A DNA stretch of 64,000 nt from Clostridia bacterium (GTDB lineage Bacteria; Bacillota; Clostridia; Oscillospirales; RGIG8002). Under the pieces are notes generated by a model that searched no databases, was not told the DNA's origin, and saw only the letters and a program-made list of their open reading frames with translations. Of the stretch, positions 32,698 to 40,946 are shown piece after piece (positions within the stretch are counted from its first letter, which is position 1; each line of letters starts with the position of its first letter). Position numbers and translations under genes: made by a program. The stretch spans positions 1 to 64,000 of the forward strand of contig JAFZQJ010000015.1 in assembly GCA_017620395.1 (NCBI GenBank), written 5' to 3'.

Positions 32698-34802
32698 TTG
32701 TTGTCTTCCTTATCAGATCTGGAGCTCTTGTTGAGCTTTTCGTAGCCGCAGCCTTCCTTCAAACAATGCACGCCGACGCGGAATCTGAAGTTGCGCTTGA
32801 CAAAAAGCGTGCTGCCGCATTTCGGGCAGGACTCCTTTGTCGGATCGTCCCACGTCATGAACTTGCATTCCGGGTAGTTGGAGCAGCCGTAGAACTTCGC
32901 GCCCTTCTTGCTCCTGCGCGCGACGATCTTGCCTCCGCACGCGGGGCATCTGCCTTCGGCGTCCTCGGTAAGAGGCTTGGTGTTGCGGCATTCCGGGAAA
33001 CCCGGGCAGGCGAGGAACTTGCCGTTCCTGCCCATCTTGATTACCATGTTTCTGCCGCACTTGTCGCAGATAACGTCCGTAACCTCGTCCGGCACCTTGA
33101 CGCGGGTATCGCCGAGCTTCTTCTCGGCGTCGGTCAGCTCGCCCTTGAAACCGTCGTAGAAGTCGGCGACGACCTCGTTCCAAACCTTTTCGCCGTCGGC
33201 GATCTCGTCGAGCTTCTCCTCCATGCCGGCGGTGAACTCGGTGCTGACTATATCGGAGAAGTTATCCTCCATCAGCTCCGTGACCGCCTCGCCGAGCGGA
33301 GTGGGCTCGAAGAACTTGCCGTCCTTGCGGATGTAGTCGCGCTTGCTGACGGTGCCGATTATAGCGGAATAGGTGCTCGGTCTGCCGATCTCTTTATCCT
33401 CAAGCTCCTTGATGAGGGTGTTTTCGGAATATCTCGCCGGAGGCTGCGTGAACTTCTGCTCGGGAATAAGCTTCACAAGCTCCGCGATCTCGCCCTCGGA
33501 CATTTCGGGCAGCTTCTTGTTGTCCTCTTTGTCCTCCTTCGCTTCCATCCACACGGACATATAGCCCGGGAACTTGACGGTGAAACCGCTTGCCTTGAAA
33601 ACGCTGTGGTTGGCGGTGATATCTATGCTGACGCTGTCGAGCAGCGCGTTTGTCATCTGGCAGGCGATGAAGCGTTCCCAGATGAGCTTGTAGAGGCGGT
33701 ACTGGTCGGAGGAAAGACTGCTCTTTATCTCCGACGGCACGAGGTAGGGATCGGTGGGCCTTATCGCTTCGTGCGCGTCCTGGGCGCTCTTCTTGGTCTT
33801 GTATACCTTCGGCGAGGACGGCAGATACGCGGAGCCGAAACGCTCGCCGATGAAGTTTCTGGCGGAGTGTATGACCTCGTTGGAAAGGCGGAGCGAGTCG
33901 GTTCTCATATACGTTATCATACCGACGGTGCCGCGGCCGGCGATGCTTACGCCTTCATAAAGCTCCTGCGCGATGCGCATTGTGCGCTGCGAGGAGAAGT
34001 TGAGGCGCTTGGCGGCCTCCTGAAGCAGCGTTGAGGTCATAAACGGCGGCATCGGCGCACGGGATTTATCGACGTGCTTGATGGAAGCGACCTTAAACTC
34101 CGCACCCTTGACGTCCGCGAGGACGGCGTCGGCGTCGGCCTTGCACGAAAGATCCTTCTTCTTGCTGGCGGTGCCGTAATACTTGGCGGTAAACGGCTTT
34201 TTGCCCGCGGTGAGCAGGTCGGCGTCTATCGTCCAGTACTCCTCCGGCTCGAAGGCGCGAATCTCGCGCTCGCGGTCAACTATGAGCTTGACGACGACCG
34301 ACTGCACTCTACCCGCTGAAAGGCCGGGCTTGACCTTCTTCCAGAGGAACGGACTGATCTTGTATCCGACGATACGGTCGAGAACGCGTCTCGCCTGCTG
34401 GGCGTTGACGAGGTCCATGTTTATGCTGCGGGCGTTGCCCATTCCCTCTTTAATGGCGGACTTGGTGATCTCGTTGAAGGTCACGCGTACGTCCTTGTCG
34501 GGATCGAGGTCCAGCAGAGTGGCGAGATGCCAGCTGATCGCTTCGCCTTCGCGGTCCGGGTCAGGCGCAAGATAGACCTTATCAGCGGTCTTCGCCAACT
34601 TCTTCAGATCGTTGATCACCTTCGCCTTGCCCCTGATGGAGATATACTCCGGAGCAAAACCGTTGTCTACGTCTATGGCAAAGCGGGATTGCGGCAGGTC
34701 ACGGACGTGACCGACGGACGCGGCAATGGTATAGCCCTTGCCGAGGTATTTTTTGATGGTTGCCGCCTTGGTCGGCGACTCGACGATTACGAGTTTTGTC
34801 AT
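32694..34802 (-). CDS. topA: DNA topoisomerase I
   Basis: Type IA enzyme relaxing negative supercoils; 702 residues. The Toprim domain opens with VIVESPTKAATIKKYLGKGY and contains APDPDREGEAISWHL; the catalytic tyrosine is Tyr298 in GMITYMRTDSLRLS. Three C-terminal zinc ribbons follow, CDKCG/CPGFPEC, CPACG/CSNYPEC and a third CPKCG/CLKEGC in which the second pair is separated by Leu-Lys-Glu-Gly, then a basic end. It lies between dprA and trmFO, with a 60-base gap after dprA. Confidence 0.98.
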   Translation of the reverse strand: MTKLVIVESPTKAATIKKYLGKGYTIAASVGHVRDLPQSRFAIDVDNGFAPEYISIRGKAKVINDLKKLAKTADKVYLAPDPDREGEAISWHLATLLDLDPDKDVRVTFNEITKSAIKEGMGNARSINMDLVNAQQARRVLDRIVGYKISPFLWKKVKPGLSAGRVQSVVVKLIVDREREIRAFEPEEYWTIDADLLTAGKKPFTAKYYGTASKKKDLSCKADADAVLADVKGAEFKVASIKHVDKSRAPMPPFMTSTLLQEAAKRLNFSSQRTMRIAQELYEGVSIAGRGTVGMITYMRTDSLRLSNEVIHSARNFIGERFGSAYLPSSPKVYKTKKSAQDAHEAIRPTDPYLVPSEIKSSLSSDQYRLYKLIWERFIACQMTNALLDSVSIDITANHSVFKASGFTVKFPGYMSVWMEAKEDKEDNKKLPEMSEGEIAELVKLIPEQKFTQPPARYSENTLIKELEDKEIGRPSTYSAIIGTVSKRDYIRKDGKFFEPTPLGEAVTELMEDNFSDIVSTEFTAGMEEKLDEIADGEKVWNEVVADFYDGFKGELTDAEKKLGDTRVKVPDEVTDVICDKCGRNMVIKMGRNGKFLACPGFPECRNTKPLTEDAEGRCPACGGKIVARRSKKGAKFYGCSNYPECKFMTWDDPTKESCPKCGSTLFVKRNFRFRVGVHCLKEGCGYEKLNKSSRSDKEDNK

Positions 34803-34862
34803 ATCTTCATCCTTCCTCCGGATCGCTCCGGCAAGCTCCTTGGAGCCGGGATTATTAACGTG

Positions 34863-35963
34863 TTAAAGCGAAAACTTCTTCATTGGGAGAGACTTGCATC
34901 TTCCCTTTATCTCGAGCATCGAAAGCGCGGAAAGCGCCTCCTGCACGCTCAGTCCTGTCTTGGCGAGGATTTCCTCAAGCGGCGCCGGCTCCGTCGCGAG
35001 CGCGGAAAGCAGCAGCTTCTCCCGCTCGTTCAGCTCCGCGTCGTCGGCGCGCTGCGGCGTTCCTTTTTTCTCCGGCTTCTTCCCTATCTGCGGGAAAAGC
35101 CGGACGTATTCCCTGACGATATCGTCGACGTCCGTCACGGCGACGGCGCCGTCTCTTATCAGTCTGTTGCTGCCTACGCTTTCGTAGGAATTGATGTTGC
35201 CCGGAACGGCGAAAACGTCTCTGCCGTATTCGAGCGCGTAGTTTGCGGTTATAAGCGCTCCGCTGTTTTCCGGCGCCTCGACGATGAGCGTTCCGACGGA
35301 GATGCCCGCCATTATGCGGTTCCGCAGCGGGAAATTGCCTTTGCCGATCTTGGCGGTCGGAGCGTATTCGGAGATCACCGTTCCGCGCTTCATCATCGCG
35401 CGGCGGAGCCCGAAGTTCTCGGCGGGATAGTTCTTCGCCAGTCCGCAGCCGAGCACGCCGACCGTGCTTCCGTCCGCGCGGACGGCGCCGGCGAGAGCGG
35501 CGGCGTCGATGCCTACCGCGAGTCCGCTGACGACGCAGAAGCCGCGCGCGGCGAGCTTGCCCGCCATAACGTAGGCGGCTTTGCGGCCGTATTCGGTGCA
35601 GTCGCGCGTTCCGACAATCGATATGAGCGGACGCGAGTCCGCGTCGAGCGGTTCGCCCTGCGCGTAAAGCAGCGCAGGCGGCGCGTATACGTTCGCAAGG
35701 CGCTCGGGATACTCATCCGAGGCGTACGGGATCAGGCGTATGGCGAGGCGTTCGCAGCGTTCGAGCGTATCTCCGGCGGATTTCAGGTCTTTATCGAGCA
35801 ACGCTTTCAGCGCCTTCTCGTTCGTGACTCCGGCGGCGAGGTAGTCGTTTTTCTCCGCGGCGTAGACGGCTTCGCAGCCGCCGAAGGCCTTGAGGAGCGT
35901 ATCCATCGTCCTCGTGGCGGGAGCTATCCTTTCGGAAAGCCAGATCGCAGACCTCACTTCCAT
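34863..35963 (-). CDS. dprA: DNA-processing protein DprA
   Basis: Binds incoming single-stranded DNA and loads RecA during transformation; 366 residues. The Rossmann-like core is clear: LISIVGTRDCTEYGRKAAY, FCVVSGLAVGIDAAALAGA, STVGVLGCGLAKNYPAEN, FPLRNRIMAGIS and the VIEAPENSGALITANYALE-like strand. A C-terminal winged helix (LNEREKLLLSALATEPAPLE onward) is present. GGGAGG precedes the ATG at 35963 by 7 bases; the frame continues upstream but that part is the shadow of the methyltransferase gene, which overlaps it by 10 bases. No competence genes are nearby. Confidence 0.96.
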   Translation of the reverse strand: MEVRSAIWLSERIAPATRTMDTLLKAFGGCEAVYAAEKNDYLAAGVTNEKALKALLDKDLKSAGDTLERCERLAIRLIPYASDEYPERLANVYAPPALLYAQGEPLDADSRPLISIVGTRDCTEYGRKAAYVMAGKLAARGFCVVSGLAVGIDAAALAGAVRADGSTVGVLGCGLAKNYPAENFGLRRAMMKRGTVISEYAPTAKIGKGNFPLRNRIMAGISVGTLIVEAPENSGALITANYALEYGRDVFAVPGNINSYESVGSNRLIRDGAVAVTDVDDIVREYVRLFPQIGKKPEKKGTPQRADDAELNEREKLLLSALATEPAPLEEILAKTGLSVQEALSALSMLEIKGRCKSLPMKKFSL

Positions 35964-36745
35964 CCGGATACCTCCCACATCAGTATGCCCCCCGCGACGG
36001 CGGCGTTGAGGGACTCCGTCCCCTGCGCCATCGGGATACGGACAGCTTCGTCGCACGCCGCGACGGTTTCGCCGTCGAGCCCGTTGCCCTCGTTGCCGAT
36101 CAGAAGCAGCAGCTTATCCGCGAAGCCGACGCTTCCGAGCGAAACGGCGTCCGCGTTCAGCGCGGCGGCGTAAGCTTTGAAGCCCGCTCCGCGCATTTCG
36201 CGCACGAAGCCGCGAAGGTCGGCGACCGACACCACGGGAAGTCTGAACGTCGCGCCCATCGCGCCGCGCAGCGCCTTGACGGAATAAACGTCGGCGCAGT
36301 CGGCGGAAAGGACGACGCCGTCGAAGCCGAACGCGGACGCGCTTCTGATGAGCGCGCCGACGTTGCCGGGCTCCTGCACCCGCTCGAGGCAGAGGTATCT
36401 GCGGCCGTCTTTCGGCAAACCCGAAGATTTATACGCAAAAACCGCCGTAATGTCCTGCGGCGTTTTGCTTTCTGTTATTTTGTTCATTATCGGCTGCGTC
36501 ACCGCGTAGACGGTGCCGCTGACCGACGGAAAAAGCGCCTCGTACGCGCCGAGCGCGTCCTTGAGCACGAACAGCTCGAGCAGTTCGCAGCCGCCCGCAA
36601 GCGCCTCTTCCACGAGCTTTCTGCCCTCTGCGACGAAGGCGCGGGCTTCGTCCCTTGCCTTCTTCGACGATGACAGCTTAGCGATGGATTTGACCGCCTC
36701 GTTGCCCGGGGCGGTCACGGTCAGAAGCTTCTTCAACCGTTTCAC
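35954..36745 (-). CDS. TrmH/SpoU-family RNA 2'-O-methyltransferase
   Basis: Methylates a ribose in rRNA or tRNA using S-adenosylmethionine; 263 residues. The SPOUT knot motifs are motif 1 PGNVGALIRSASAFGFDGVV, motif 2 LLLIGNEGNGLDGE and motif 3 IPMAQGTESLNAAVAGGILM. An N-terminal substrate-binding domain (residues 1-100) resembles the L30e-like domain of RlmB/TsnR types. The gene follows rplT and its hairpin by 56 bases and overlaps dprA by 10. The exact target nucleotide cannot be told. Confidence 0.93.
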   Translation of the reverse strand: MKRLKKLLTVTAPGNEAVKSIAKLSSSKKARDEARAFVAEGRKLVEEALAGGCELLELFVLKDALGAYEALFPSVSGTVYAVTQPIMNKITESKTPQDITAVFAYKSSGLPKDGRRYLCLERVQEPGNVGALIRSASAFGFDGVVLSADCADVYSVKALRGAMGATFRLPVVSVADLRGFVREMRGAGFKAYAAALNADAVSLGSVGFADKLLLLIGNEGNGLDGETVAACDEAVRIPMAQGTESLNAAVAGGILMWEVSGWK

Positions 36746-36787
36746 CCCGCTGATTCGCGACGTTCTTTTCTGTGCTGAAAAATGCCG

Positions 36788-36818
36788 AAAAGGCTTCGAA
36801 ATTACTTCGAAACCTTTT
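36788..36818 (-). terminator. Hairpin overlapping the rplT stop codon
   Basis: Arms 36806-36818 and 36788-36800 form a 13-base stem with one G-U pair, and the rplT TAA lies partly in the loop. The descending arm ends in TTTT on the minus strand, and ATTTTTC comes a few bases later. This should end or reduce transcription between rplT and the methyltransferase gene. The placement also means ribosomes finishing rplT could disrupt the hairpin. Confidence 0.65.
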
Positions 36819-37149
36819 CAATCAGCGCGGAAAAGCCTTCTTTATCGCTTATGGCCATTTCGGAAAGCATCTTTCTGTTCAGCTCGACGCCGGCCTTCTT
36901 GAGATTGTTCATAAACGTGGAATAATTGGTGCCGTTCGCTCTGCAGGCGGCGGAAATACGCGCGATCCAAAGCTGACGGAAATTGCGCTTCTTCTGCTTT
37001 CTGCCTATATATGCGTAAACGAGTGACTTTGTGACTGCCTGATTAGCTGTTTTGAAAAGCTTGGATTTCGCGCCTCTGTAACCCTTCGCGAGCTTCAGGA
37101 TCTTTCTCCTTCTTTTTCTGGTGGTTACTGCGCCCTTAACTCTTGCCAT
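36802..37149 (-). CDS. rplT: 50S ribosomal protein L20
   Basis: A 115-residue basic protein with the conserved N-terminus [38 protein letters not shown], and the globular [21 protein letters not shown]20 starts 50S assembly and in Firmicutes represses its own operon by binding the infC leader RNA. It is last in the infC-rpmI-rplT operon, and its stop codon lies in a terminator-like hairpin. Confidence 0.98.
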   Translation of the reverse strand: MARVKGAVTTRKRRRKILKLAKGYRGAKSKLFKTANQAVTKSLVYAYIGRKQKKRNFRQLWIARISAACRANGTNYSTFMNNLKKAGVELNRKMLSEMAISDKEGFSALIEKVSK

Positions 37150-37191
37150 TGTAAACTCTCCTTTATTGTTCGGCGGTTACGCCTTTGTTTC

Positions 37192-37389
37192 TTATTTGTA
37201 AGGCATCATTTTTCTGAGGTTGGCTTCGTTCGCGGGTGTCGCGATCGTGGGCTTCCTCAGGTTTCTCTTCCTCTTGGTCGACTTCTTGTTCAGAATGTGC
37301 GACTTGTAGGCGTGGAACATCTTGACCTTACCGTTCTTCGTAACCTTAAAGCGTTTCGCCGCTCCTCTGTGCGTCTTGATCTTAGGCAT
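37192..37389 (-). CDS. rpmI: 50S ribosomal protein L35
   Basis: A 65-residue basic protein: [20 protein letters not shown] at the start, [17 protein letters not shown] in the middle and NLRKMMPYK near the end, all standard for L35. It is the middle gene of the infC operon, 17 bases after infC and 42 bases before rplT. Confidence 0.98.
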   Translation of the reverse strand: MPKIKTHRGAAKRFKVTKNGKVKMFHAYKSHILNKKSTKRKRNLRKPTIATPANEANLRKMMPYK

Positions 37390-37406
37390 GGTAATTCTCC
37401 TTTATG

Positions 37407-37961
37407 TTAGTTTTGTTCTGACTCCTGTGGTTTCTTTGCCTTTTCGGGCTTGACGGGCTTGGGGGTAAGGAACATCATCATGTTGCGCCCCTCGAGCTTC
37501 GGCGCGCGGTCGACCGACGCCAGCTCGGAAAGGTTCGCAGCGAAGCGTTCCATACGCTCCTGCCCCAGCGCGGTATGCGCCATCTCGCGGCCGCGGAAGC
37601 GGATCGAGACCTTGAGCTTGTTTCCGGCGGAGAGGAACTTCTTCGCCTGATTGAGCTTGGTGTCGAAATCGTGCACGTCGATGTTGTACGACAGACGGAT
37701 CTCTTTCAACTCGATGGTCTTCTGGTTCTTGCGCTGATCCTTTTCTTTTTTGGCCTGCTCGAACTTATACTTGCCGTAGTTCATAATGCGGCAGACGGGC
37801 GGAGCCGCGTTCGGGGCGATCATAACGAGATCGAGCCCTTTGCCGACCGCGATATCCAGGGCCTCCCTGCTCGACATGATGCCGAGCTGCGTTCCGTCGG
37901 AATCGACAACGCGGAGTTCAGCCGCTCTTATCTGCTCGTTCAAAAGCATCTCCTTTGCGAT
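37407..37961 (-). CDS. infC: Translation initiation factor IF-3 (probable ATC start)
   Basis: Prevents subunit joining and proofreads the start codon; 184 residues. The N-domain (NEQIRAAELRVVDSDGTQLG), the linker (NYGKYKFEQAKKEKDQRKNQ) and the C-domain (EIRLSYNIDVHDFDTKLNQA, then VSIRFRGREMAHTALG) are standard. The N-terminus aligns with Bacillus IF-3 only if translation starts at ATC (37959-37961), 8 bases after GGAGG, giving (M)AKEMLLNEQ. The first downstream ATG abuts GGAG and would be poorly placed. IF-3 genes are known for AUU-type starts that let IF-3 discriminate against its own mRNA. The frame is open upstream but unlike IF-3. Confidence 0.93.
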   Translation of the reverse strand: MAKEMLLNEQIRAAELRVVDSDGTQLGIMSSREALDIAVGKGLDLVMIAPNAAPPVCRIMNYGKYKFEQAKKEKDQRKNQKTIELKEIRLSYNIDVHDFDTKLNQAKKFLSAGNKLKVSIRFRGREMAHTALGQERMERFAANLSELASVDRAPKLEGRNMMMFLTPKPVKPEKAKKPQESEQN

Positions 37962-38116
37962 ATCAAACACCTCCAGTATAAAACAAACCTTGCGCAAAAC
38001 AGCCGTCTGCACAAGGTCCATCTCTGATATGGTCCGTATGGCCGCCGCGAATCGTGTCACGGCCGGCGAGAACTTCCGGCGGTTCTGCTTTCCGGAACGG
38101 TCGCCCGTTCCTTTAC
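37962..38116 (-). promoter_or_regulatory. infC leader with attenuator-like hairpin (L20-leader candidate)
   Basis: About 155 untranslated bases lie between the promoter and infC. Just before the ribosome site, 38009-38016 and 37988-37995 form an 8-base stem (CCTTGTGC against GCGCAAGG) followed by TTTGTTTTATACT, a terminator shape. Upstream are other hairpins such as GGAAC-GGGCGACC-GTTCC and one pairing GGACCAT with a complementary ATGGACC. In Firmicutes the infC-rpmI-rplT leader is an L20-responsive attenuator; this has the right place and shape, but I cannot confirm the L20-binding core. Confidence 0.6.
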
Positions 38117-38122
38117 CCGACT

Positions 38123-38150
38123 ATTATATCATCCGTTTCGGTTTTGTCAA
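38123..38150 (-). promoter_or_regulatory. infC operon promoter
   Basis: TTGACA (38145-38150), 16 bases, TATAAT (38123-38128) on the minus strand. It is the only strong promoter seen for the ribosomal genes and probably, through partial read-through, contributes to the downstream block. Confidence 0.87.
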
Positions 38151-38171
38151 GCGTTTTTTGAAAATATTTTC

Positions 38172-39032
38172 TCATCTGAGACCGACGGCTCTGCGGAGTA
38201 TCGCGAGCGCGTCGGCTATCGTAAGCTCATTGTACTCCTCTTCTCCTTCGTCGCAGGCGTAAGACGCCACGAGGCGCCCGATGAAATCAGGATTCTCCGG
38301 GTTGCGTATCCAGCAGACGTTGAGATAAGGATCCTCGACCACGTCTTCGCCGGTAATGTTTTTCGGCAGGTCGTATTCAAACACGTACATACGCAACGCA
38401 AGCAGTGCGTCGGAAACCGTCACTTCCCCGTCGTCGTCCACGTCGCACGGGAGGAAGGTTCTTATGCGCTGTACGCCTCTCGACGTCCAGTAACACCGGT
38501 GCTCCCATATAGCAACCTTAATATCCGCAACACCTTTTGACTTTGCCTCGATTTCAGCCGAATACATATAACCCGGCATATACGGCGACACCTCGGAAGT
38601 TACATATACGTCCTTTTCCGAAAAATCGTAATCAAGATACACTTCGTACTTATCATACCAGTCGGAGCAGGCATCCTCATCTTCCATCGGATCAGTGTCG
38701 TAATCCGATGGCCACTTTTGCTTGTGAGCAGACGTGAAATCAACGACGTCGGATCGAGTTGATCTCCAAAGCGTAAAGATAGCAACGTGCCCCTCAACTC
38801 TCGTGAAAGAAAAATCCATAGGGTTCCAAGACGTAGGCAAAACCATCGGATTATTTATTCTCAATTCAATACTGTCACCTATCGGAAGATAAATGATATC
38901 ACGTTCAGACTCAAAAGAAATCTTCGGATAATCATTATTGACCGCAGCGACATGTGCGGGAGCCAAAAACAGCAGAACCACCACTATTATCGAGGTTATA
39001 ATCAGGCCGATACTTTTTCTCACTTCACTCAA
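38172..39032 (-). CDS. Exported protein with dockerin-like repeats
   Basis: A 286-residue protein of unknown function. The N-terminus has a signal peptide or anchor (about 7-30, IGLIITSIIVVVLLFLAPAH). A beta-rich region follows with no domain I recognise, and then two dockerin-like EF-hand units: CDVDDDGEVTVSDALLALRM near residue 206, and a degenerate second unit ending NELTIADALAILRRAVGLR. The two units are separated by an unusual 50-residue insert, so the pair may fold differently from classical dockerins. Codon use is more AT-rich than its neighbours in the N-terminal part. It has its own promoter (39082-39109). Confidence 0.78.
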   Translation of the reverse strand: MSEVRKSIGLIITSIIVVVLLFLAPAHVAAVNNDYPKISFESERDIIYLPIGDSIELRINNPMVLPTSWNPMDFSFTRVEGHVAIFTLWRSTRSDVVDFTSAHKQKWPSDYDTDPMEDEDACSDWYDKYEVYLDYDFSEKDVYVTSEVSPYMPGYMYSAEIEAKSKGVADIKVAIWEHRCYWTSRGVQRIRTFLPCDVDDDGEVTVSDALLALRMYVFEYDLPKNITGEDVVEDPYLNVCWIRNPENPDFIGRLVASYACDEGEEEYNELTIADALAILRRAVGLR

Positions 39033-39081
39033 CCTCCTCTATCCATTAGGTATCATCAAGAAAAAACGACGGGATAATCAT

Positions 39082-39109
39082 AGTATAACTCAGGCGGAAC
39101 TGAAGTAAA
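39082..39109 (-). promoter_or_regulatory. Promoter of the exported dockerin-like protein
   Basis: TTTACT (39104-39109), 16 bases, TATACT (39082-39087) on the minus strand, about 50 bases before the start codon. Confidence 0.6.
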
Positions 39110-39366
39110 TACATATGTTGGTGAAATAGCGGCCTCAAGAACAAATAATACAACAAAAATAGAAACCGTCATTAATACCTTTTTTTATCATAATAGTCCG
39201 CGCCCCTTATTCCATCTTTTTATTCATAAAATATCATAACATAACAAAATATGATATGTCAAATATTATTTTGGTTTATTAGCATAGTTTAATCTTAAGT
39301 GTCTTTTAGACAATAAAAGGAATTACTACCACCCATATGCCCGCATCTGTTTTTTTATCAAACCAC
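39110..39366. other. AT-rich intergenic stretch without a recognised gene
   Basis: This part of a 437-base gap between divergent genes is strikingly AT-rich against the GC-rich surroundings and holds several short poly-T and poly-A runs. I see no open frame with a ribosome site, no convincing hairpin and no tRNA or known RNA pattern. The two flanking promoters (39082-39109 and 39367-39395) point away from it. Confidence 0.6.
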
Positions 39367-39395
39367 TTGACGAAATATACGCGCGGAGTTATAAT
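39367..39395 (+). promoter_or_regulatory. Promoter of the SPFH protein gene
   Basis: TTGACG (39367-39372), 17 bases, TATAAT (39390-39395), 74 bases before the start codon. Confidence 0.82.
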
Positions 39396-39469
39396 ATATA
39401 TCGTATATAGGCGGCTGACCGCCGAATAAAGAAAAGCAATACCAAAATATCATAAAGGGAGATGTTACA

Positions 39470-40813
39470 ATGGGACTTATTAAAGCGGGCCTCGGCGCCC
39501 TGGGCGGAGTTCTCGCCGATCAGTGGAAGGAATTCTTCTACTGCGAAGCTCTGCCGGAGAACGTCCTCGTCACCAAGGGACAGAAGGTCGTCAACGGCAA
39601 GCGCAGCAGCAACACCAAAGGCAGCGACAACATCATTTCCAACGGCTCGAAGATTGCCGTCAACGAGGGTCAGTTCATGATCATCGTCGATCAGGGCAAG
39701 GTCGTTGAGTTCTCCGGCGAGCCCGGCGAATTCATCTACGACTCCTCCACCGAGCCCAGCCTCTTCGCCGGCAAGTTCGGAACCTCGCTGAAGGAGACCT
39801 TCAAGCTCATCGGCAAGCGTTTCGCCATGGGCGGCGACACCGGCCACGACCAGCGCATCTACTTCTTCAACACGAAGGAGATCATGGGCAACAAGTTCGG
39901 CACTCCGAACCCCATCATGTTCGACGTCGTCAACAAGGACATCAACATGAGAAGGACCGTTCAGGTCAGATGCAACGGCGTGTATTCCTACACGATCACC
40001 AACCCGCTCGTCTTCTACTCCAGAGTCTGCGGCAACGTTGAGAGCGACTACACCAGAGACCGCATCGACCAGCAGCTGAAGACCGAGTTCATCGACGCGC
40101 TGACTCCGGCGCTCGCCTCGATGTCCGACCTCGGACTGCGTCCGGCGCAGCTCCCCGCGAAGTCGGTCGAGCTGAAGACCGCGATGAACCAGGCGCTCCA
40201 GAACGAATGGGTGGACGCCCGCGGCATCACGGTTGAAAAGATCGCGCTGAATCCGATTACCCTCACCGAAGAGGATATGAAGAAGATCAACGAGATGGAA
40301 GACGCCGCGACCATGGGCTCCAACGCCTTCATGATGGCCGGACGTATGACTAACGCCACCGCTACCGCGATGGAGAACGCCGCGAACAACCCGAACGGCG
40401 CCTTCACCGGCTTCCTCGGCATGAACATGGCGGGCGGCGCCGGCGGAAACGGCGGCGGATTCGCCGCGGCTCAGAACTTCTATGCCGCCGGCGTTCAGCA
40501 GCAGCAACAGCAGATGGCTCAGCAGCAGGCGCAGCAGGCCGCGGACGCGTGGAAGTGCGAGTGCGGCGCGGAGAACACCGCGAAGTTCTGCTCGAACTGC
40601 GGCAAGCCGAAGCCGGCTCCCGTCCAGGGCTGGACCTGCGAATGCGGCGCCGTCAATCAGGGCAAGTTCTGCGCCGAGTGCGGCAAGCCGAAGCCGGCCG
40701 GAGCGAAGCTCTATAAGTGCGACAAGTGCGGCTGGACCCCCGCGGATCCGGAGCATCCGCCGAAGTTCTGCCCCGAGTGCGGCGATATCTTCGACGACAA
40801 AGACGCGCAGTAA
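39470..40813 (+). CDS. YdjI-like SPFH domain protein with C-terminal zinc ribbons
   Basis: A 447-residue protein. Residues 1-300 form an SPFH/band-7 domain of the YdjI or 'virion core protein' type, with an amphipathic N-terminus (GLIKAGLGALGGVLADQWKE), NEGQFMIIVDQGKVVEFSGE and a long helical end. A Gly/Ala and Gln-rich linker (including a run of six Gln) leads to three zinc ribbons: CECGAENTAKFCSNCG, CECGAVNQGKFCAECG and CDKCGWTP/CPECG. In Bacillus YdjI acts in a membrane-stress complex with PspA-like proteins; no pspA is adjacent here. GGGAG precedes the start and a 12-base terminator follows. Confidence 0.9.
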   Translation: MGLIKAGLGALGGVLADQWKEFFYCEALPENVLVTKGQKVVNGKRSSNTKGSDNIISNGSKIAVNEGQFMIIVDQGKVVEFSGEPGEFIYDSSTEPSLFAGKFGTSLKETFKLIGKRFAMGGDTGHDQRIYFFNTKEIMGNKFGTPNPIMFDVVNKDINMRRTVQVRCNGVYSYTITNPLVFYSRVCGNVESDYTRDRIDQQLKTEFIDALTPALASMSDLGLRPAQLPAKSVELKTAMNQALQNEWVDARGITVEKIALNPITLTEEDMKKINEMEDAATMGSNAFMMAGRMTNATATAMENAANNPNGAFTGFLGMNMAGGAGGNGGGFAAAQNFYAAGVQQQQQQMAQQQAQQAADAWKCECGAENTAKFCSNCGKPKPAPVQGWTCECGAVNQGKFCAECGKPKPAGAKLYKCDKCGWTPADPEHPPKFCPECGDIFDDKDAQ

Positions 40814-40841
40814 TAAACAGCGCGCAAACGCGAACATATCA

Positions 40842-40876
40842 AAAGGAGCGTTCCCGACCGGGAGCGCTCCTTTCTT
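40842..40876 (+). terminator. Terminator of the SPFH gene
   Basis: GGAGCGTTCCCG pairs with CGGGAGCGCTCC through 12 positions, including one wobble, around a minimal loop and is followed by TTTCTTAAT. Confidence 0.88.
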
Positions 40877-40893
40877 AATATAATGATAGTTAA

Positions 40894-40925
40894 AACAGCC
40901 CGACGGAAATCTCCGCCGGGCTGTT
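40894..40925 (-). terminator. Terminator of the pyruvate:ferredoxin oxidoreductase gene
   Basis: AACAGCCCG pairs with CGGGCTGTT, extended by CGGA/TCCG after a mismatch; on the minus strand it is followed by TTAACTATC. It lies 22 bases after the stop codon. Confidence 0.82.
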
Positions 40926-40946
40926 CCGTTTGCGCTTCCGCAATGA

